From: Blautia sp.
GTDB taxonomy: Bacteria > Bacillota > Clostridia > Lachnospirales > Lachnospiraceae
Assembly: GCA_026169535.1 (NCBI GenBank)
Contig: JAPFCU010000018.1
Coordinates: forward strand, 1 to 64,000
Direction of reading: 5' to 3'
Length of the DNA: 64,000 bases
Each line of letters starts with the position of its first letter. Position 1 is the stretch's first letter. A model generated the notes under the pieces. It searched no databases. It was not told the origin of the DNA and saw only the letters and a list, made by a program, of their open reading frames with translations. Position numbers and translations under genes: made by a program. Below, one piece after another: positions 8,455 through 19,099 of the stretch.

Positions 8455-9741
8455 ATGAACGATTACAGATTTGAAACATTACAGCTTCATGTAGGACAGG
8501 AAAATCCCGATCCGGCCACGGATGCCCGTGCAGTACCGATCTATGCCACCACTTCTTATGTTTTTAAAAATTCTGCTCATGCGGCGGCGCGGTTTGGTCT
8601 TTCCGATGCAGGAAATATTTACGGACGTCTGACAAATTCTACGCAGGATGTTCTGGAACAGCGGATCGCGGCTCTGGAAGGCGGTATAGCTGCCCTTGCC
8701 CTTGCTTCCGGCGCAGCGGCAATTTCCTATACTCTTGAGGCTCTGGGGCAGAACGGAGGCCATTTTGTCGCACAGAAAACCATTTATGGTGGCAGCTACA
8801 ACCTGCTTGCCCATACGCTTCCGAACTTCGGAATTACTGCAACCTTTGTAAATATCCATGATCTTGCAGAAGTAGAGGCGGCAATCAGGGAGAATACAAG
8901 AGCCATTTATATTGAAACCCTCGGAAATCCCAACAGTGATATCCCGGATATAGATGCTCTGGCTGCCCTTGCTCATAAACACGGTTTGCCGTTGGTTGTA
9001 GACAATACCTTTGGCACACCTTATCTGATCCGTCCCATAGAGCATGGTGCAGACATTGTAGTACATTCTGCCACCAAATTCCTTGGAGGTCATGGTACGA
9101 CCCTGGGAGGCGTTATTGTAGATTCCGGTAAATTTGACTGGGAAGCAAGTGGAAAATATCCTGCAGTTGCAGCACCGAATCCAAGCTACCACGGAGTCGC
9201 GTTTGTGAAAGCAGCAGGTCCGGCCGCTTTTGTGACTTATATCCGTGCCATCCTGCTCCGTGATACAGGGGCGACGATCTCTCCTTTTGCGGCTTTTCTG
9301 CTTTTGCAAGGAATTGAAACTCTGTCCCTGCGTCTGGAACGTCATGCGGAAAACACAAGAAAAGTAGTGGAATTTCTTGCTGGGCATCCGCAGGTGGAAA
9401 AAGTCAATCATCCGTCTCTGCCGGATCATCCGGATCATGCGCTGTATCAGAAGTACTTTCCAAAGGGCGGAGCCTCAATTTTTACCTTTGAGATTAAAGG
9501 AGGACAGGCAGAAGCCCATAAGTTTATTGACAGCCTGAAGATCTTTTCTCTGCTTGCCAATGTAGCTGATGTGAAAAGTCTTGTGATACATCCTGCGACG
9601 ACCACACACAGCCAGTTGGAAGAGAAGGAACTGGAGGATCAGGGAATCCGGCAGAATACGATCCGCCTGTCCATTGGTACGGAACACATTGATGATATCC
9701 TTGCGGATCTGCAAAATGGCTTTGATGCGGTAAGATCATGA
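8455..9741 (+). CDS. metY: O-acetylhomoserine aminocarboxypropyltransferase / sulfhydrylase
   Basis: FETLQLHVGQENPDPATDARAVPIYATTSYVFKNSAHAA, HSATKFLGGHG PLP-Lys motif, IRLSIGTEHIDDI. Confidence 0.93.
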   Translation: MNDYRFETLQLHVGQENPDPATDARAVPIYATTSYVFKNSAHAAARFGLSDAGNIYGRLTNSTQDVLEQRIAALEGGIAALALASGAAAISYTLEALGQNGGHFVAQKTIYGGSYNLLAHTLPNFGITATFVNIHDLAEVEAAIRENTRAIYIETLGNPNSDIPDIDALAALAHKHGLPLVVDNTFGTPYLIRPIEHGADIVVHSATKFLGGHGTTLGGVIVDSGKFDWEASGKYPAVAAPNPSYHGVAFVKAAGPAAFVTYIRAILLRDTGATISPFAAFLLLQGIETLSLRLERHAENTRKVVEFLAGHPQVEKVNHPSLPDHPDHALYQKYFPKGGASIFTFEIKGGQAEAHKFIDSLKIFSLLANVADVKSLVIHPATTTHSQLEEKELEDQGIRQNTIRLSIGTEHIDDILADLQNGFDAVRS

Positions 9742-9778
9742 TCTCTATAAATATAAGGGAAGGAGGAGCCGGATCAGA

Positions 9779-10246
9779 ATGGAACTTGACTTTGGACTTA
9801 TGATGGAATATCTGCCCTGGTATGTGGATGCAGCAAGACTTACTGTAAAAATTGCATTTTGGGGGATACTGATCGCGCTGGCGGCAGCTATATGGCAGAG
9901 TCTCTGAGGAGTGGACTTGGATCAGTAGAGAAAACCCAGATCGAAGCTGCTGCAGCCGCTCAGGAAAGATATTTATTTTGCAGAACGCATTGCGAAGGAT
10001 CTCGGGGTGAAGGCTGAATATATTTCTACCGATCCTGCAAGCCGTGTGGAATATGCCGCAACAGGCAAGGCAGATCTTATTCTTGCAAACTTTACAGTAA
10101 CAGAAGAGCGAGCCGAACAGATAGATTTTGCACTGCCTTATATGAAAGTGAAGCTCCATGCAGGTTATGAAGCAACATTGGCTCCTGTTTACGGGGAAGC
10201 AGCAGATCCGGACAATCTGGTTGTGGAAGGCGGCAAAATAGAGTGA
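9779..10246 (+). pseudogene. Decayed amino-acid ABC transporter locus (permease fragments joined to substrate-binding-protein fragments)
   Basis: MELDFGLMMEYLPWYVDAARLTVKIAFWGILIALAAA | YMAESLRSGLGSVEKTQIEAAAAAQ | KDIYFAERIAKDLGVKAEYISTDPASRVEYAATGKADLILANFTVTEERAEQIDFALPYMKV | KLHAGYEATLAPVYGEAADPDNLVVEGGKIE, in different frames. Confidence 0.85.
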
Positions 10247-10258
10247 AGCAGCCCGGAT

Positions 10259-10789
10259 CTATCTGCGGTGTTTTTTTCTGCGCTTTTTTCGTCGTACAGG
10301 TCTGGAATCAGGAGAATGCAGACTTGACCAGCAAAAAAGCTGAACCATAAGGATACCGATCAGCGCTCCTGCACTGTCAAAGCCCACATCTTTGAGTCCG
10401 GGACTTCTTCCGGATACAAAGGATTGATGATATTCATCAAGTCCGGCAAATCCTACACAAAGAATGCCGGCAAGGAAGAAGAGCCAGAAGCCTCTTACTT
10501 TGTAAACATAAAGTGGAAATGAAATAGCAATGGCCAGAAGAAAATATTCTGTCATATGGGCGGCTTTCCGAACATAGTAATGAATCTGTTCTGCCTCATA
10601 GGCAAGCTGGTCATAGCTTTTTTTTGTATGAAAAAGTTCATTTTTCGTTTCTACGATCTCATAGCTGATCTTGTAGCTGAGTTCCCCGGACACCTCCCCG
10701 GTCTGGGCTGAAAATGAAAAAATAACGTACATCATCAGCAGTGCTGGAAGAAACGAAAGTGGTTTTAATAGTGTGATTATGAATTTCAT
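10259..10789 (-). CDS. VanZ family protein with basic C-terminal tail
   Basis: MMYVIFSFSAQTG, YVRKAAHMTEYFLLAI, GLDEYHQSFVSGRSPGLKDVGFDSAGALIG. Confidence 0.9.
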   Translation of the reverse strand: MKFIITLLKPLSFLPALLMMYVIFSFSAQTGEVSGELSYKISYEIVETKNELFHTKKSYDQLAYEAEQIHYYVRKAAHMTEYFLLAIAISFPLYVYKVRGFWLFFLAGILCVGFAGLDEYHQSFVSGRSPGLKDVGFDSAGALIGILMVQLFCWSSLHSPDSRPVRRKKRRKKHRR

Positions 10790-10901
10790 GGGTTCTAATA
10801 TAGCACGGGAAATAGGATTTGTAAAGCACTGCGCCGTATGATATAATGGACCACAGCACGATGTGGACCAACGAAAAAAACAGGAAAAAGGAGGCGCAGA
10901 T

Positions 10902-11750
10902 ATGAGCGTTGCAGATACAGTTTTTATCAACATGTGCAAGGATGTGATTGAAAACGGCACAAGCACAGAAGGAGAAAAGGTGCGTCCGGTATGGGAGGAC
11001 GGTACTCCTGCTTATACGATCAAGAGATTCGGCGTTGTAAACCGCTATGATCTCAGAAAAGAATTTCCGGCTCTGACTCTTCGCAAAACAGCCCTGAAAA
11101 GCGCTATGGATGAGATCCTCTGGATCTGGCAGAAAAAATCAAACAATATCCATGACCTGAACAGCCATATCTGGGACAGCTGGGCGGATGAGACAGGATC
11201 TATCGGCAAGGCATACGGTTACCAGATGCAGGTGAAGCATCAGTATAAAGAAGGTATGATGGATCAGGTAGACCGTGTTCTTTATGACCTGAAAAATAAT
11301 CCCTACAGCCGCAGGATCATGACCAATATTTATGTGCACCAGGATCTGCACGAGATGCATCTGTATCCCTGCGCTTATTCTATGACCTTTAATGTGACCA
11401 AGGAACCGGGAAAAGAGAAGCTGACCCTGAATGCGATTCTGAATCAGCGCTCTCAGGATATTCTGGCTGCCAATAACTGGAACGTCTGCCAGTATTCTAT
11501 TCTTCTGATGATGTTTGCCCAGGTATGTGATATGGAAGCAGGAGAACTGGTTCATGTGATCTCTGACTGCCATATTTATGACCGTCATATTCCGGTTGTA
11601 AAGGAATTGATCCAGAAAACACCATATCCGGCACCTACAGTAAAATTGAATCCGGAGATCAAAGATTTTTATGATTTTACAGTGGATGACCTGATTATTG
11701 AGAACTACCAGACATGGCCTCAGATCAAAAACATCCCGATCGCTATCTGA
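10902..11750 (+). CDS. thyA: Thymidylate synthase
   Basis: YSRRIMTNIY, LHLYPCAYSMTFNV-type active-site region (HLYPCAYSM), LNQRSQDILAANNWNVCQYS. Confidence 0.95.
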   Translation: MSVADTVFINMCKDVIENGTSTEGEKVRPVWEDGTPAYTIKRFGVVNRYDLRKEFPALTLRKTALKSAMDEILWIWQKKSNNIHDLNSHIWDSWADETGSIGKAYGYQMQVKHQYKEGMMDQVDRVLYDLKNNPYSRRIMTNIYVHQDLHEMHLYPCAYSMTFNVTKEPGKEKLTLNAILNQRSQDILAANNWNVCQYSILLMMFAQVCDMEAGELVHVISDCHIYDRHIPVVKELIQKTPYPAPTVKLNPEIKDFYDFTVDDLIIENYQTWPQIKNIPIAI

Positions 11751-11773
11751 AATAAAGAGAGGAAACAGATATT

Positions 11774-12265
11774 ATGAATATTATTGTAGCAGTTGATAAA
11801 AACTGGGCCATTGGCAAAGATAATAAGCTTTTGGTAAGTATTCCGGCAGACATGAAAATGTTCCGTCAGGAAACCACAGGCAAGATCGTAGTCATGGGAA
11901 GAAAGACCTTGGAAAGCTTTCCAGGCGGACTTCCGCTGAAAAACCGCACTAATATTGTTCTTACCGGAAATAAAGACTTCCAGGTGAAAGATGCTGTTGT
12001 AGTACATACCCTGGAAGAGCTTCTGGAGGAAGTCGGAAAATATCCTTCTGATCAGGTATATTGTATTGGAGGAGACAGTGTATACAAACAGCTGCTGCCT
12101 TATTGTGACACTGCCCATATTACAAAGATTGATTTTGCTTATGAAGCAGACCGTTATTTCCCGAATCTTGACGAAATGCCGGAGTGGAAGGTAACAGCCA
12201 GAAGTGAAGAACAGACGTATTTTGACCTGGAATATGAATTTGTCAAATATGAGAGAATAAAATAA
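11774..12265 (+). CDS. folA: Dihydrofolate reductase
   Basis: MNIIVAVDKNWAIGKDNKLLVSIPADMKMFRQETTGKIVVMGRKTLESFPGGLPLKNRTNIVLT. Confidence 0.95.
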   Translation: MNIIVAVDKNWAIGKDNKLLVSIPADMKMFRQETTGKIVVMGRKTLESFPGGLPLKNRTNIVLTGNKDFQVKDAVVVHTLEELLEEVGKYPSDQVYCIGGDSVYKQLLPYCDTAHITKIDFAYEADRYFPNLDEMPEWKVTARSEEQTYFDLEYEFVKYERIK

Positions 12266-12308
12266 AAAACTGCTTCAGGAGAGAAAATCTTCTGAAGCAG
12301 TTTTTTAT
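12266..12308. terminator. Bidirectional terminator between folA and ilvE
   Basis: AAAACTGCTTCAG...CTGAAGCAGTTTTTT inverted repeat. Confidence 0.85.
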
Positions 12309-12309
12309 T

Positions 12310-13335
12310 TTACTCAATTACCTGCAGCCATCCTTCCGGTGCTTCGATACGACCCATCTGGATTCCTGTCAATGTTTCATACAGTTTTTTGGTCACAGGT
12401 CCCATTTCGGTCATTCCGCTTGGGAAGCAGATCTCTTTGCCGTGATCTACGATCTTTCCTACAGGAGAGATCACGGCAGCAGTACCGCAGAGCCCGCATT
12501 CTGCAAAGTCTTTTACCTCTTCAAATGGAATTTCACGTTCTTCTGCTTCCAGTCCAAGGTAATGCTGTGCTACATAGATCAGGGAGCGGCGGGTAATAGA
12601 AGGAAGGATACTGTCAGATTTTGGTGTGACAACCTTACCGTCTTTTGTGACAAAGAGGAAATTGGCTCCGCCGGTTTCCTCTACTTTGGTTCTTGTAGCT
12701 GCGTCCAGATACATGTTTTCGTCATATCCCTGGTTGTGTGCATCTACAATTGCATGCATGCTCATGGCATAGTTCAGTCCCGCCTTAATATGGCCGGTTC
12801 CATTGGGAGCTGCGCGGTCAAAATCGGTTACACGGATGGTCAGAGGCTTTACACCGCCTTTGAAATAAGGTCCTACAGGTGTGGTAAATACACGGAACTG
12901 ATATTCGTCAGCCGGTTTTACTCCTATGACCGGATTAGTTCCGAATTCATAGGGACGTATATAAAGAGTTGCCCCTGATCCAAATGGTGGAACATAAGCG
13001 GCATTTGCCTTTACTGTATCTATGACAGCCTGAATGAAACGGTCTTTAGGAAATACCGGCATTTCCAGCCTTTTTGCAGAACTTTCCATACGTTCTGCGT
13101 TCAGATCAGGACGGAATGTAACAATGCGCCCGTCTTCTGTGGTATAGGCTTTCATACCTTCAAACACAGTCTGGGCATACTGAAGGACACCGGCACACTC
13201 ATTGATCACAACATTTGCATCTTCAGTAAGCTTTCCTTCATCCCAGGAACCATTTTTAAAATCTGAGACATATCGGTAATCGGTCTGGACATAGCCAAAG
13301 CCCAGGTTCCCCCAGTCAATGTTCTTTTTTTCCAT
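12310..13335 (-). CDS. ilvE: Branched-chain amino acid aminotransferase
   Basis: FEGMKAYTTEDGRIVTFRPDLNAERM, EETGGANFLFV, ECGLCGTAAVISPVG. Confidence 0.95.
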   Translation of the reverse strand: MEKKNIDWGNLGFGYVQTDYRYVSDFKNGSWDEGKLTEDANVVINECAGVLQYAQTVFEGMKAYTTEDGRIVTFRPDLNAERMESSAKRLEMPVFPKDRFIQAVIDTVKANAAYVPPFGSGATLYIRPYEFGTNPVIGVKPADEYQFRVFTTPVGPYFKGGVKPLTIRVTDFDRAAPNGTGHIKAGLNYAMSMHAIVDAHNQGYDENMYLDAATRTKVEETGGANFLFVTKDGKVVTPKSDSILPSITRRSLIYVAQHYLGLEAEEREIPFEEVKDFAECGLCGTAAVISPVGKIVDHGKEICFPSGMTEMGPVTKKLYETLTGIQMGRIEAPEGWLQVIE

Positions 13336-13549
13336 AATATCATCCTCCTGTTATTTGGCGGTATCAGTAAGAGGTACTTTGCCGCTTTAATGTACAATAT
13401 AAACAGTGTAGCACTTTTGGAATAGGACTTCAACTGAAAACTTGTATTTTATCTGGCACTTCGCTATAATTAATTCATAGTGTCGGTGTACAAGGGGCAA
13501 TGAGGTTGCTGTCTTGAACTGAAAGAATTTTGTGATTAGGAGGCAGATT

Positions 13550-14605
13550 ATGCATCGGGAACATACAAAAGTGGTACAGATCGGAAACAAAAAAATCGGA
13601 GGAGGAAATCCGATTCTGATCCAGTCTATGACAAATACGAAGACTGATGACGTGGAGGCTACTGTAAAGCAGATCCTGGAGCTGGAAGCAGCCGGCTGTG
13701 AAATCATCCGTTGTGCAGTGCCGGATATGGCAGCGGCAGAAGCTCTTTCCGAAATCAAAAAACAGATTCATATTCCTCTTGTGGCAGATATTCATTTTGA
13801 CTACAGGCTGGCTATTGCAGCCATGAAAAACGGAGCAGATAAGATCCGTATCAATCCGGGGAATATTGGAAGCGAAGAAAAGATCCGTGCAGTTGTAGAT
13901 GTGGCAAAAGAGCGTAATATTCCTATCCGCGTAGGGGTAAACAGCGGCTCTCTGGAAAAGGAACTGGTGGAAAAGTACGGCGGAGTGACGGCAGAAGGTC
14001 TGGTGGAGAGCGCTCTTGACAAGGTGAAGATCATTGAAGATATGGGTTATGATAATCTTGTGATCAGTATTAAATCATCCGATGTGATGATGTGTGCCAG
14101 AGCACATGAACTGATCGCCGGAAAAACGGACTATCCTCTTCATGTGGGGATCACCGAAGCAGGAACTCTGTATTCCGGAAATATTAAATCGGCAGTAGGG
14201 CTTGGAATGATTCTTTCTCAGGGAATTGGCGATACCATTCGAGTATCTCTTACCGGAGCACCGCTGGAGGAGATTAAGTCAGCCAAACGGATTCTAAAGA
14301 CCCTGGGACTTCGCAAAGGCGGCATTGAAGTGGTTTCCTGTCCTACCTGCGGGCGAACCAGGATCGATCTCATTGGCCTGGCAAATCAGGTGGAAGACAT
14401 GGTTCAGGATATTCCTCTTGATATCAAGGTGGCGGTTATGGGCTGCGTAGTAAATGGACCGGGGGAGGCAAAAGAAGCTGACATCGGCATTGCAGGCGGA
14501 GTAGGTCTGGGACTTCTGATCAAAAAAGGAAAAATCGTAAAAAAAGTTCCGGAAGAACAGCTTCTGGAAACCTTGAGACAGGAGCTTCTTCACTGGGAAG
14601 AATAA
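13550..14605 (+). CDS. ispG: 4-hydroxy-3-methylbut-2-en-1-yl diphosphate synthase
   Basis: [63 protein letters not shown]. Confidence 0.97.
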   Translation: MHREHTKVVQIGNKKIGGGNPILIQSMTNTKTDDVEATVKQILELEAAGCEIIRCAVPDMAAAEALSEIKKQIHIPLVADIHFDYRLAIAAMKNGADKIRINPGNIGSEEKIRAVVDVAKERNIPIRVGVNSGSLEKELVEKYGGVTAEGLVESALDKVKIIEDMGYDNLVISIKSSDVMMCARAHELIAGKTDYPLHVGITEAGTLYSGNIKSAVGLGMILSQGIGDTIRVSLTGAPLEEIKSAKRILKTLGLRKGGIEVVSCPTCGRTRIDLIGLANQVEDMVQDIPLDIKVAVMGCVVNGPGEAKEADIGIAGGVGLGLLIKKGKIVKKVPEEQLLETLRQELLHWEE

Positions 14606-14618
14606 GAAAGAGGAAAAA

Positions 14619-17600
14619 ATGGAAAAAGATTTTTTTGATGTATTTCCAAATCTGAAAATAAAAGATCCGCTGCAGGAACTTCTCGATATGGTATATGTTA
14701 CAAAGGTTTCCTGTAATCCGGATAAGACCAGACTGTGGGTTTATATCAGCAGTGAAAGATGGATTCACAAAAAATATATTTTTGAACTTCAGCAGCAGAT
14801 ACAGAGGCAGTGTTTTCCGGGAATCCAGATCCAGGTGACAGTGATTGAAAAATTTCATTTATCCAGACAGTATACACCAGATAATTTTCTGGAAGTGTAT
14901 CGTTCCAGTATGGAACTGGAACTTCGAAACTACAATATGCTGGAGTACAATCTTTTTAAACGGGCAAAAATTACTTTTTCCGGGACAGAAGAAATGGATC
15001 TTGTGCTTCCGGACTCTGTGATCTCCCGTGAAAAAAGTGAGATTCTGGTAGAATATCTTCATAAGGTTTTCTGCGAGCGATGTGGCATGAATCTTAAGAT
15101 ACAGCTTCAGTTCGAAGCGGCTCCGGAGAGTAAATACCGAAAAAATGCAGAACTTCAGATCAAGCAGGAGGTTGAAAATGTGCTGAAGCATGCCAAACTT
15201 GATCAGGAAGAAAACTCTGAGGAAGCAGTGGAGGAAAATTCCGGCAAGGATAAAAAAGAAAATAAAAAATCGACCGGAAAGAGCAGACAGGATAAAAAAG
15301 CATTTGAAAAGAAAGGACAGAGCGGAGAGTTTCGGGGAGGATTCCGCAGGGACAGCAATCCGGATGTGGTCTATGGAAGAGATTTTGAGGGAGAGCCCAT
15401 TTCTTTGGAAAGTATTACTGGAGAAATGGGAGAGGTCATTATCCGCGGACAGGTTATGGATGTGGAAGCCAGAGAAATCCGTAATGAAAAAACTATCCTG
15501 ATCTTTCCTGTTACAGATTTCACAGATTCTATTGTAATTAAAATGTTCCTTCGAAATGAACAGGTTCCGGAGGTGACGGCAGAAATCAAAAAAGGTGCTT
15601 TCCTGAAACTGAAAGGAGTAACTACCATTGACCGTTTTGACAGTGAACTGACCATTGGTTCCATTGCCGGAATCAAAAAGATCTCAGATTTCAGAAGTTC
15701 TCGAATGGACACCAGCCCTCAGAAAAGAGTGGAACTTCACTGCCATACAAAAATGAGCGACATGGACGGTGTGACCGAGGCAAAAGCCCTTGTGAAACGT
15801 GCCTATGAATGGGGACACAAGGCAATTGCAATTACAGATCATGGGGTGGTTCAGGCCTTTCCTGAGGCAAATCACTGCTTTGATGCCTGGGGAGGATGTG
15901 TGCCGAAGGAATCCGATTTTAAGGTGCTTTATGGTATGGAAGCCTATCTGGTAGATGATCTGAAAGGAATTGTCACCAACAGTAAAGGACAGTCTATGGA
16001 AGGGGATTTTGTGGTTTTTGACATTGAGACTACTGGATTTTCCCCTCTTACCTGTCAGATCATTGAAATAGGCGCTGTCCGTGTGGAAAAAGGTGTGATC
16101 ACAGACAGATATTCTACATTTGTAAATCCAAAGGTTCCTATTCCTTACAGGATTGAGCAGCTGACAAGCATTAATGATTCCATGGTTATGGATGCTCCGG
16201 AGATCCAGACTGTCCTTCCTCAGTTTCTGGACTTTTGTAAGGGTGCAGTCATGGTGGCCCACAATGCAGATTTTGATATGAGCTTTATTATAGAAAACTG
16301 TAAAAGGCAGGGACTTCCGGATGAATTTACGTATGTGGATACTGTAGGAATGGCAAGATTTCTTTTGCCTGCATTGAACCGTTTTAAACTGGATACAGTG
16401 GCAAAGGCAGTAGGAGTTTCTCTGGCACATCATCACAGAGCGGTAGATGATGCGGCCTGTACGGCAGATATTTTTGTAAAATTCGTGGAAATGCTGAAAG
16501 AACGTGATATTTATGATGTGGATACTTTAAACCAACAGGGAAATGTGTCCGTAGATACCATCAAAAAGCTTCCTACTTATCATGCGGTGATTTTCGCCAG
16601 GAATGAAACAGGAAGAATCAATCTTTATAAGCTGGTGAGTCAGTCACATCTGAAATATTACAGAAGAAGACCACGCGTGCCCAAAAGTGTATTTCTGGAC
16701 CACAGGGAAGGACTTCTGATCGGAAGTGCCTGCGAAGCAGGAGAACTATATCAGGCAATATTAAGGAATGCTCCGGATCAGGAAATTGCAAGACTGGTTG
16801 ATTTTTATGATTATCTTGAGATTCAGCCACTGGGAAATAATGCATTTATGATCGCCAGTGATAAAAATGATGCGGTCAATTCAAAAGAGAATCTGATTGA
16901 GATCAATAAAAAGATTGTCAAACTTGGAGAACAGTTTAAAAAACCGGTAGTGGCAACCTGTGATGTTCATTTTATGGATCCACAGGATGAAATCTATCGT
17001 CGGATTATCATGGCAGGAAATGGATTCAGCGATGCAGATGATCAGGCACCTCTTTATCTTCGTACCACAGAGGAGATGCTGGAGGAGTTTTCTTATCTGG
17101 GAAGCGAAAAGGCTGAGGAGGTCGTTATTACAAATACAAATAAGATCGCTGATATGATAGAGAAAATTTCTCCTATTCATCCGGATAAGTTTCCTCCGGT
17201 AATTGAAAATTCTGACCAGGATCTCAGAGATATCTGTTTTAAAAAAGCGCATGAGATTTATGGGGAAAATCTTCCTTCCATTGTAGAGGAGCGGCTGGAA
17301 AAAGAGCTGAATTCTATTATTTCCAACGGATATGCGGTGATGTATATCATTGCACAGAAGCTGGTGTGGAAATCCAATGATGATGGCTATCTGGTTGGTT
17401 CCCGTGGATCAGTTGGTTCCTCCCTGGCGGCGACTATGTCCGGCATCACAGAGGTAAATCCACTGCCGCCGCATTATATCTGTCCGAACTGTAAATACAG
17501 TGATTTTGATTCTACGGAGGTGAAAAAATTCGGTGGTATGGCCGGCTGTGACATGCCGGATAAAAACTGTCCGGAATGCGGGACAAAGATGATAAAAGAA

Positions 17601-19088
17601 GGATTTGATATTCCATTTGAAACTTTCCTTGGATTTAAAGGAGATAAGGAACCTGATATCGACCTGAACTTTTCCGGTGAGTATCAGGCAAATGCTCATA
17701 AATATACAGAGGTTATTTTTGGAAAGGGGCAGACATTCAAAGCCGGTACCATTGGTACTCTGGCAGAAAAGACAGCCTTTGGTTATGTGAAAAACTATTT
17801 TGAGGAGCATGGACAGCATAAGCGCTACTGTGAGATCAATCGGATCGTTCAGGGCTGCACAGGTATAAGAAGAACAACAGGACAGCATCCGGGCGGTATC
17901 ATCGTTCTTCCAAAAGGAGAGGAAATCGAAAAATTTACACCTGTCCAGCATCCGGCAAATGATGAGAACAGCGATATCATCACCACACATTTTGATTATC
18001 ATTCCATTGATGGAAATCTTCTGAAGCTGGATATCCTTGGACACGATGATCCGACCATGATCCGCATGCTGGAGGATCTTACAGGCAAAGATGCAAAGGA
18101 AGTTCCACTGGACAGCAAAGAGGTTATGTCTCTGTTTGCCAGCACAAAAGCTCTGGGAATTTCTCCGGATGACATCGGCGGATGTAAGCTGGGATGTCTG
18201 GGAGTTCCGGAATTCGGAACGGATTTCGCCATGCAGATGCTCATTGACACGCAGCCAAAATATTTTTCTGATCTGGTCCGTATTGCAGGCCTTGCCCATG
18301 GTACGGACGTATGGCTTGGAAATGCTCAAACACTTATTCAGGAAGGAAAAGCTACGATTTCTACGGCAATCTGTACGCGAGATGATATTATGATCTATCT
18401 GATCAGTATGGGAGTGGAAAGCAGTCTTGCTTTTACTATCATGGAAAGTGTACGTAAAGGAAAAGGTCTTCGTGAGGAATGGGAAGCCACCATGAGGGAG
18501 CACAATGTTCCGGAGTGGTATATCTGGTCCTGCAAAAAGATCAAATATATGTTTCCAAAGGCTCATGCGGCGGCGTATGTAATGATGGCATGGCGTATTG
18601 CATGGTTTAAGGTGTTTATCCCTCTGGCATACTATGCAGCGTTTTTCAGTATCCGCGCCACAGCTTTTTCCTATGAAACTATGTGCATGGGACAGGATCG
18701 TCTGGAATATTATCTGGCAGAACTCCGTAAGAAGGGAGACGAGGCGTCAAAAAAAGAGCAGGATACGATCAGGGATATGCGTATTGTGCAGGAAATGTAT
18801 GCAAGAGGATTTGAATTTCTTCCTATTGATATTTATAAGTCTCATGCAAGCCGCTTTCAGATTATTGACGGAAAGCTTCTTCCGCCGTTGAACAGTATTG
18901 ACGGAATGGGTGATAAGGCTGCAGAGGCGGTAGTACAGGCTGCGAAAGAGGGGAGATTTCTGTCGAAAGATGATTTTCGGGATAGAACAAAAGTCAGTAA
19001 GACAGTCATTGATCTGATGGATGATCTGGGGTTGTTTGGAGATATCCCTCAGTCAAATCAGTTCTCTCTGTTTGACGTAGTGGTGTGA
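14619..19088 (+). CDS. polC: DNA polymerase III subunit alpha, PolC type (1489 aa)
   Basis: Gram-positive PolC order: OB, PHP (ELHCHTKMSDMDGV), DEDD exonuclease (FVVFDIETTGFSP), polymerase (PDIDLNFSGEYQANAHKYTE). Confidence 0.98.
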   Translation: MEKDFFDVFPNLKIKDPLQELLDMVYVTKVSCNPDKTRLWVYISSERWIHKKYIFELQQQIQRQCFPGIQIQVTVIEKFHLSRQYTPDNFLEVYRSSMELELRNYNMLEYNLFKRAKITFSGTEEMDLVLPDSVISREKSEILVEYLHKVFCERCGMNLKIQLQFEAAPESKYRKNAELQIKQEVENVLKHAKLDQEENSEEAVEENSGKDKKENKKSTGKSRQDKKAFEKKGQSGEFRGGFRRDSNPDVVYGRDFEGEPISLESITGEMGEVIIRGQVMDVEAREIRNEKTILIFPVTDFTDSIVIKMFLRNEQVPEVTAEIKKGAFLKLKGVTTIDRFDSELTIGSIAGIKKISDFRSSRMDTSPQKRVELHCHTKMSDMDGVTEAKALVKRAYEWGHKAIAITDHGVVQAFPEANHCFDAWGGCVPKESDFKVLYGMEAYLVDDLKGIVTNSKGQSMEGDFVVFDIETTGFSPLTCQIIEIGAVRVEKGVITDRYSTFVNPKVPIPYRIEQLTSINDSMVMDAPEIQTVLPQFLDFCKGAVMVAHNADFDMSFIIENCKRQGLPDEFTYVDTVGMARFLLPALNRFKLDTVAKAVGVSLAHHHRAVDDAACTADIFVKFVEMLKERDIYDVDTLNQQGNVSVDTIKKLPTYHAVIFARNETGRINLYKLVSQSHLKYYRRRPRVPKSVFLDHREGLLIGSACEAGELYQAILRNAPDQEIARLVDFYDYLEIQPLGNNAFMIASDKNDAVNSKENLIEINKKIVKLGEQFKKPVVATCDVHFMDPQDEIYRRIIMAGNGFSDADDQAPLYLRTTEEMLEEFSYLGSEKAEEVVITNTNKIADMIEKISPIHPDKFPPVIENSDQDLRDICFKKAHEIYGENLPSIVEERLEKELNSIISNGYAVMYIIAQKLVWKSNDDGYLVGSRGSVGSSLAATMSGITEVNPLPPHYICPNCKYSDFDSTEVKKFGGMAGCDMPDKNCPECGTKMIKEGFDIPFETFLGFKGDKEPDIDLNFSGEYQANAHKYTEVIFGKGQTFKAGTIGTLAEKTAFGYVKNYFEEHGQHKRYCEINRIVQGCTGIRRTTGQHPGGIIVLPKGEEIEKFTPVQHPANDENSDIITTHFDYHSIDGNLLKLDILGHDDPTMIRMLEDLTGKDAKEVPLDSKEVMSLFASTKALGISPDDIGGCKLGCLGVPEFGTDFAMQMLIDTQPKYFSDLVRIAGLAHGTDVWLGNAQTLIQEGKATISTAICTRDDIMIYLISMGVESSLAFTIMESVRKGKGLREEWEATMREHNVPEWYIWSCKKIKYMFPKAHAAAYVMMAWRIAWFKVFIPLAYYAAFFSIRATAFSYETMCMGQDRLEYYLAELRKKGDEASKKEQDTIRDMRIVQEMYARGFEFLPIDIYKSHASRFQIIDGKLLPPLNSIDGMGDKAAEAVVQAAKEGRFLSKDDFRDRTKVSKTVIDLMDDLGLFGDIPQSNQFSLFDVVV

Positions 19089-19099
19089 AAGGAGCAAAT

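Noticed and set aside
8479-9438. 319-aa minus-strand ORF inside metY
   Set aside because: Antisense shadow of metY, no recognisable domain.
15684-16436. 250-aa minus-strand ORF in polC exonuclease region
   Set aside because: Shadow ORF; no independent support.
17409-18566. 385-aa minus-strand ORF inside polC
   Set aside because: Fully antisense to a well-conserved polC region; composition is that of a shadow frame.
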